A DNA stretch of 16,771 bases from Methanospirillum hungatei (GTDB lineage Archaea > Halobacteriota > Methanomicrobia > Methanomicrobiales > Methanospirillaceae), in contig QKDV01000061.1 in NCBI GenBank assembly GCA_003251955.1, forward strand, positions 1-16,771, in the 5' to 3' direction. Within the stretch, counting starts at the first letter, position 1; each line of letters opens with the position of its first letter. Made by a program: the position numbers and the translations under genes. Positions 13,527 through 16,771 of this stretch are shown in pieces. The notes beneath the pieces were generated by a model. It was given only the letters and a program-made list of their open reading frames with translations, was not told the origin of the DNA and did not search any database.

Positions 13527-14750
13527 ATGGGTCGTCGCAGGAAAATTGAAGAAGTCGACGGGTTTCTTAAACTGACAGTTAAAGCAGATCACCAGATATC
13601 CAAAAAGGACCAGGCATTCATTAATACTCTAAACCACGGCCTCTCACCACAGGATCTGAAATTCTCAATAGAAGAGGATCTCTTCTGTGTATACCTTGCA
13701 GCATTAGATCCGGACTCGTTTACCACCATTCTTGAAGAGATCAGAAAGAATACTGGCATTTCAGAGTGGTATGAAAGCGAAGGTTACACTGATCCGGTGG
13801 CATCACTTCTTGAGCAAATCCTTTCAATTGGGAGTTATGGTATCAGATACGGGAAGCGGATCTATATCAGGTACGCAGATGAGCGTAAAGTTTCAGACAG
13901 GAAAGAGAAGGAGTCTACAAGGGGGATTTACTACTATGCCAGGGATCATCAGTTTTCCACCGAACAAAACCAGGTTCCAAAAGAGATAGAAAATACGATC
14001 ATCTGCGGAGATAGTGAGGAGGTCCTGCGATCGCTTCCGGATAACTGCATAGACCTCATCATCACTTCACCACCGTATAATTTTGGTATGGAATACGACC
14101 AGACCGATGACGGTGTGGACTGGAATGCATACCTTGACAAACTCTTCAATGTGTTTGCACAAGGAATCCGTGTGCTGAACTACGGTGGTAGGTTCATTGT
14201 CAATGTTCAGCCGCTCTTTTCAGATTACATACCGCTTCATCACCTTATATCTTCATTCTTCATGGAACGGAAGATGATCTGGAAAGGGGAGATACTCTGG
14301 GAGAAGAATAACTACAACTGTAAATACACCTCGTGGGGGAGCTGGAAGAGCCCATCAAGTCCATACCTTAAATATACTTGGGAGTTTATCGAGGTCTTCT
14401 GTAAAGGCGATCTCAAAAAAGCAGGAAAAAAAGAGGATATTGACATCACTGACGAAGAGTTCAAGTCCTGGGTTGTGGCAAAGTGGTCAATAGGCCCTGA
14501 ACGCCGAATGAAACAATACGATCATCCAGCAATGTTTCCTGAAGAACTGGTTGAAAGGTGTATGAAACTCTTTTCATACAAGAACGATATTGTTCTTGAT
14601 CCCTTCAGTGGAGCGGGAACCACTGCAACGGTAGCTACCAGACTTGGCAGACGATTTCTCGGCATCGATGTATCAGAGGAGTACTGTGCAACCGCAAGAG
14701 AACGGGTGAATAATGAGAAGAAACGGGGTATTCAGTCCAGTCTTCTCTGA
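13527..14750 (+). CDS. Site-specific DNA methyltransferase, beta-class (N4-cytosine or N6-adenine)
   Basis: This 407-aa enzyme transfers a methyl group from SAM to an exocyclic amine of a base in a short DNA site. Motif IV TSPPY (180-184) comes before motif I DPFSGAGTT (358-366), with the post-motif-I strand FLGIDVSEEY near the C terminus. This order defines the beta class. TSPPY occurs in N4-cytosine and some N6-adenine enzymes, so the modified base is open. The target-recognition region should lie between, about 230-345. Residues 1-155 form an N-terminal extension with no recognised motif, rich in charged residues. No restriction endonuclease lies next to it: upstream is a divergent kinase and downstream a convergent TPR gene. 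It is therefore a solitary methyltransferase here, perhaps with a regulatory or protective role. Confidence 0.92.
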   Translation: MGRRRKIEEVDGFLKLTVKADHQISKKDQAFINTLNHGLSPQDLKFSIEEDLFCVYLAALDPDSFTTILEEIRKNTGISEWYESEGYTDPVASLLEQILSIGSYGIRYGKRIYIRYADERKVSDRKEKESTRGIYYYARDHQFSTEQNQVPKEIENTIICGDSEEVLRSLPDNCIDLIITSPPYNFGMEYDQTDDGVDWNAYLDKLFNVFAQGIRVLNYGGRFIVNVQPLFSDYIPLHHLISSFFMERKMIWKGEILWEKNNYNCKYTSWGSWKSPSSPYLKYTWEFIEVFCKGDLKKAGKKEDIDITDEEFKSWVVAKWSIGPERRMKQYDHPAMFPEELVERCMKLFSYKNDIVLDPFSGAGTTATVATRLGRRFLGIDVSEEYCATARERVNNEKKRGIQSSLL

Positions 14751-14777
14751 CAATAGGTTAGCAGTATTCAATACCCG

Positions 14778-14793
14778 AAAAAGGGTTAAAAAT
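14778..14793 (-). terminator. T-rich terminator of the TPR gene
   Basis: Downstream of the TPR stop (14814) the minus strand has two T5 runs separated by AACCC, at 14788-14792 and 14778-14782. This fits archaeal oligo-T termination. The weak ACCC/GGGT stem around GAAAAA (14773-14786) is too short to count as a hairpin terminator. Confidence 0.35.
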
Positions 14794-14813
14794 AATTGTA
14801 TAAGGTTACCCGA

Positions 14814-15458
14814 TTATCTCCGTCTGCCTGATATCAGAACAACTCCTGCAAGAAGAGCCAGGATTGAAATCACCGGGCTTGAAGATGTCTTCTTTGACTG
14901 GTTAAGCATCTTTGTTGCAAACTCTTTATTAAACCGGGCAAGTTTGTTATCAGGGGCAAGGGTAAGTGCCTGCTCGGAAGCATTCAATTCTTCCTCAAAT
15001 TCCCCAAGAGAGCCATATGCCGTTCCCTTGATGATCCAAGCTTCAATAAGTGCCGGATCTGCATCGAGAGCTTTATCTGCATACGCAATAGCCTCACTAT
15101 CTGCCCCGGTCTGTTGTTTGTAGGACGCCATTGTAGTCAGGACCGTTGCATCTTCTGGATCAAGTGCCACTGCCTTGTCAAGGGCATCACGTGCTCCGGT
15201 CATATTCCCAAGGTTCATGAGAACACTGGCACGGGTGACAAGTGCCAGGGTAAAGTTAGGCTGTATCGAGAGGGCCTGTGCTGTAAGGTTTTCTGCAAGA
15301 GAGTAGTTCCCTGCCATTGCTTCGTCTACTGCAAGGTTATAGAGTTGGACTGCCCCAATATTATCATGGCGAATTTCTACAGCAGATACCGGCGAGAGGA
15401 CATTTACAGCCATACATGTGATCAGGAGGATCAGGATGAAAGAGGAGAATCTGAACAT
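14814..15458 (-). CDS. Secreted TPR-repeat protein with C-terminal hydrophobic anchor
   Basis: This 214-aa protein has a signal peptide at 1-26 (FILILLITCMAVNVL core, likely cleavage after SPVSA). Four tetratricopeptide repeats follow at about 37-70, 71-104, 105-138 and 139-172, recognisable by their A, G, A and P positions (such as GNMTGARDALDKAVALDP). A Ser/Thr-rich spacer (KKTSSSP, 189-195) leads to one hydrophobic helix (196-209) and a final GRRR. The tail resembles the tripartite sorting signals (hydrophobic stretch plus Arg cluster) processed by archaeosortases, but the PGF or PEF signature itself is not seen, so it may simply be a membrane anchor. The protein would be displayed outside the membrane and bind partner proteins. 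It starts 68 nt after the nikR stop with no Shine-Dalgarno sequence; a palindrome overlaps its promoter. Confidence 0.88.
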   Translation of the reverse strand: MFRFSSFILILLITCMAVNVLSPVSAVEIRHDNIGAVQLYNLAVDEAMAGNYSLAENLTAQALSIQPNFTLALVTRASVLMNLGNMTGARDALDKAVALDPEDATVLTTMASYKQQTGADSEAIAYADKALDADPALIEAWIIKGTAYGSLGEFEEELNASEQALTLAPDNKLARFNKEFATKMLNQSKKTSSSPVISILALLAGVVLISGRRR

Positions 15459-15474
15459 ACAGAATAATTGATCA

Positions 15475-15487
15475 GGATATCATATCC
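15475..15487. promoter_or_regulatory. Palindrome GGATA-N3-TATCC over the TPR gene promoter
   Basis: The 13-bp sequence GGATATCATATCC is a perfect inverted repeat (GGATAT-C-ATATCC) 17-29 nt upstream of the TPR start codon. That is where a TATA box for a leaderless message would sit, and the minus strand reads GATATGAT here. The same GGATA-N3-TATCC framework is present at 2371-2383. Confidence 0.4.
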
Positions 15488-15526
15488 AGATATCCCGCAA
15501 TTGAGATCTCAGAAAAGTGGGTGGAA

Positions 15527-15982
15527 TTACCCTTCAAGAGGAATTGTCGTGAGCTTGACCGTCTCTACACCTTTCTGTGCCATAAGCCGCTCTGCAACTT
15601 CCTTGACCTCTTTTGCATCACCCTTGACAAGAAGGACTTCGACACAGCGGCTATGAGAGACATGCGAGTGGAGTGATGCCTGAATCACTTCCATATAATC
15701 ATGCTGTATATCTGTGATTGAAGCTATGAGTCCACGCTGATGATGATCATACACAATGGTTATAACACCCTGACGTGGCCCGGTCATATCAGCCATCCAC
15801 TTATAATACCGGATATAGGATCTGATTGCATCCCTGATCCCTTCGGATCGTGAAGAATAACCCCTTGTTTTCAGGATCTGATCAAAACTACTGAGAAGAT
15901 TTGAAGGAAGAGAAACACCAATACGCGAAAGATCATTCTCCTGAAGATCATCAACATCAGAATCAGAAAATGTGTCAGGCAT
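15527..15982 (-). CDS. nikR: Nickel-responsive transcriptional regulator NikR
   Basis: This 151-aa tetrameric regulator represses nickel uptake genes when nickel is plentiful. A ribbon-helix-helix DNA-binding domain spans about 18-62 (SRIGVSLPSNLL on the strand, SRSEGIRDAIRSYI on the second helix), and the C-terminal ACT-like metal domain spans about 72-150. The square-planar nickel ligands are present with the exact Escherichia coli spacing: H94, H105, H107 and C113, corresponding to H76, H87, H89 and C95. An acidic N-terminal tail of about 17 residues (MPDTFSDSDVDD) precedes the strand. A TATA box 26 nt upstream gives a leaderless message, and a 28-bp dyad covers it and the start codon, suggesting autorepression. 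No nickel transporter is adjacent. The ECF pair at 8145-9802 is the only transport candidate in the window. Confidence 0.95.
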   Translation of the reverse strand: MPDTFSDSDVDDLQENDLSRIGVSLPSNLLSSFDQILKTRGYSSRSEGIRDAIRSYIRYYKWMADMTGPRQGVITIVYDHHQRGLIASITDIQHDYMEVIQASLHSHVSHSRCVEVLLVKGDAKEVKEVAERLMAQKGVETVKLTTIPLEG

Positions 15983-16012
15983 ACGGTACTATTTGAGTCA
16001 TTTCGTATAATT
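15981..16012 (-). promoter_or_regulatory. nikR promoter with candidate NikR operator
   Basis: The minus-strand TATA box AATTATAC (16005-16012) is centred about 26 nt before the nikR ATG. The sequence 15981-16008 is a dyad with perfect 5-bp arms, ATACG-N18-CGTAT, 28 bp overall. This equals the span of the E. coli NikR operator, GTATGA-N16-TCATAC. The site covers TATA, transcript start and ATG, so a bound NikR would shut its own gene. The promoter is well supported; NikR binding is inferred from geometry. Confidence 0.5.
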
Positions 16013-16185
16013 TTTTCTTATTCTGTATGTACTTACGAGGCCCAAAAATTGCATGTGGCATTAAGGCCAGGGGTTCCAATTCTTGGAGATTCCAGAAAAT
16101 ATTAGGATTCTTTCTAGTTATCGGATCAGACCCGTGTTCATCTCTTCATGGCAGAGCAAGCGCTATGCCGTTCATAGTCTTCATG

Positions 16186-16771
16186 TTACTGTGCGTTCTG
16201 ATGCATGTCACAAGGCTTTTCAAACAGAGCCGTCAGCACAGCACGTACATACTTCCTGCCCTTAACAGAAAATATCCATTCTTCCCGCTCAACTCTTTTA
16301 ACGTTAAATCTGAACCCTAGTCTTCTGATATCATCCGGAGTAAAGTACCGGGTGATGATACCATCACCCCTGAGATATGTTGCTTTTTCGATCTCCTGCC
16401 CCTTTCCTTCCCGCATATCTCCTGATGCAAAGACGGTCAGGGCAAGACTACCTCCAGGCTTCATAACCCTGAATACCTCGTCCATCAGTTTGGTCTGTTG
16501 GGATAAGGGAAGATGTCCGAGAATATGGTGGGCAAACACAAGATCTATCAGGGATTGTCGCAAAGGAAGCAGGCATGCATCTCCAAGCATTAGGTGAACA
16601 CAGGTGAGCTCTGGATCATTTCTGCAAATCTCAAGTGCTGACCGTGAGAAGTCAAGTCCGATATAAAAGGCATCTCTGTTCTCTCGGACACGGAGATTTT
16701 TCCCGTCCCCTACACCAAGTTCCAGAATTGTCCCACTAGGTGAGAGATGATTGAATTCAGACGGCGCATTT
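16186..16771 (-). CDS. Class I SAM-dependent methyltransferase, C-terminal part (5' end outside window)
   Basis: The frame is open to the right edge of the window, so the start lies beyond it; an in-frame ATG at 16590 is internal. Translated from the edge, motif I ILELGVGDGKNL is followed by the acidic ribose-binding loop IGLDFS, a central HHILGHLP segment and motif III VFRVMKPGGSLALTVF, a methyltransferase-type Rossmann fold (Methyltransf_11-like). The C-terminal part (about 60 residues, with WIFSVKGRKYVRAVL) is basic. The substrate cannot be read from the sequence; small molecules, tRNA or a metabolite are possible. It is separated from nikR by about 200 nt that contain no gene. Confidence 0.85.
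   Translation of the reverse strand, partial: NAPSEFNHLSPSGTILELGVGDGKNLRVRENRDAFYIGLDFSRSALEICRNDPELTCVHLMLGDACLLPLRQSLIDLVFAHHILGHLPLSQQTKLMDEVFRVMKPGGSLALTVFASGDMREGKGQEIEKATYLRGDGIITRYFTPDDIRRLGFRFNVKRVEREEWIFSVKGRKYVRAVLTALFEKPCDMHQNAQ

Noticed and set aside
16205..16597. 130-codon plus-strand frame near the right end
   Set aside because: It is antisense to the SAM methyltransferase, whose motifs I and III are clear; the product is Ser/Arg-rich shadow sequence.
1..16771. CRISPR arrays, insertion sequences, prophage genes, rRNA
   Set aside because: No regularly spaced repeats, transposase motifs, phage structural proteins or rRNA-like stretches were seen on either strand.

Overview
This window looks like a euryarchaeal chromosome, most likely a methanogen of the Methanomicrobiales (Methanospirillum-like). 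That is an inference. It rests on the short archaeal triosephosphate isomerase, AT-rich TATA boxes about 25-30 nt upstream of start codons that would give leaderless transcripts, an archaeal NikR, ferredoxin-linked redox flavoproteins, and many PAS/GAF sensor proteins with receiver-first or methanogen-type kinase cores. No rRNA, tRNA, CRISPR array, insertion sequence or prophage gene was seen.

Layout. Positions 1-728 hold the 3' part of a PAS sensor gene that enters from the left edge; it converges on tpiA (748-1431, minus), which lies downstream of a conserved ferredoxin-domain protein of unknown function (1487-2332, minus). Positions 2608-4851 (minus) carry two iron-sulfur-flavoprotein-like proteins and a ferredoxin-nitroreductase fusion. 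An HxlR/DUF24 regulator (4950-5318, plus) is transcribed divergently from them across a 98-nt region containing two CTAT/ATAG dyads. A 546-nt gene-poor stretch follows, then a leaderless receiver-PAS-PAS-kinase (5865-7712), a 432-nt intergenic region rich in inverted repeats, and a two-gene ECF transporter core (ATPase then T protein, 8145-9802) with no substrate-binding S component beside it. Converging on it is a minus-strand signalling operon: an 833-aa PAS/GAF histidine kinase, a single-domain response regulator, and a stand-alone CheB methylesterase domain overlapping the regulator by ATGA.

Divergent from the kinase is a beta-class DNA methyltransferase (13527-14750) with no restriction partner in view. 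It converges on a secreted TPR protein with a C-terminal hydrophobic-plus-arginine tail. Behind that lie nikR (15527-15982) and, entering from the right edge, the C-terminal part of a SAM methyltransferase.

How the genes work together. The window combines sensing and redox functions. The HxlR-nitroreductase-flavoprotein cluster looks like a thiol- or electrophile-responsive redox module with its own operators. NikR appears to repress itself through a 28-bp dyad with the geometry of known NikR operators. The kinase-regulator-CheB operon looks like a CheB split into separate receiver and esterase polypeptides under a sensor kinase that is not CheA. A 13-bp dyad, GGATA-N3-TATCC, occurs at two unlinked promoters (the ferredoxin protein and the TPR protein) and may mark a shared regulator. 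All operator assignments are inferences from sequence symmetry and position.
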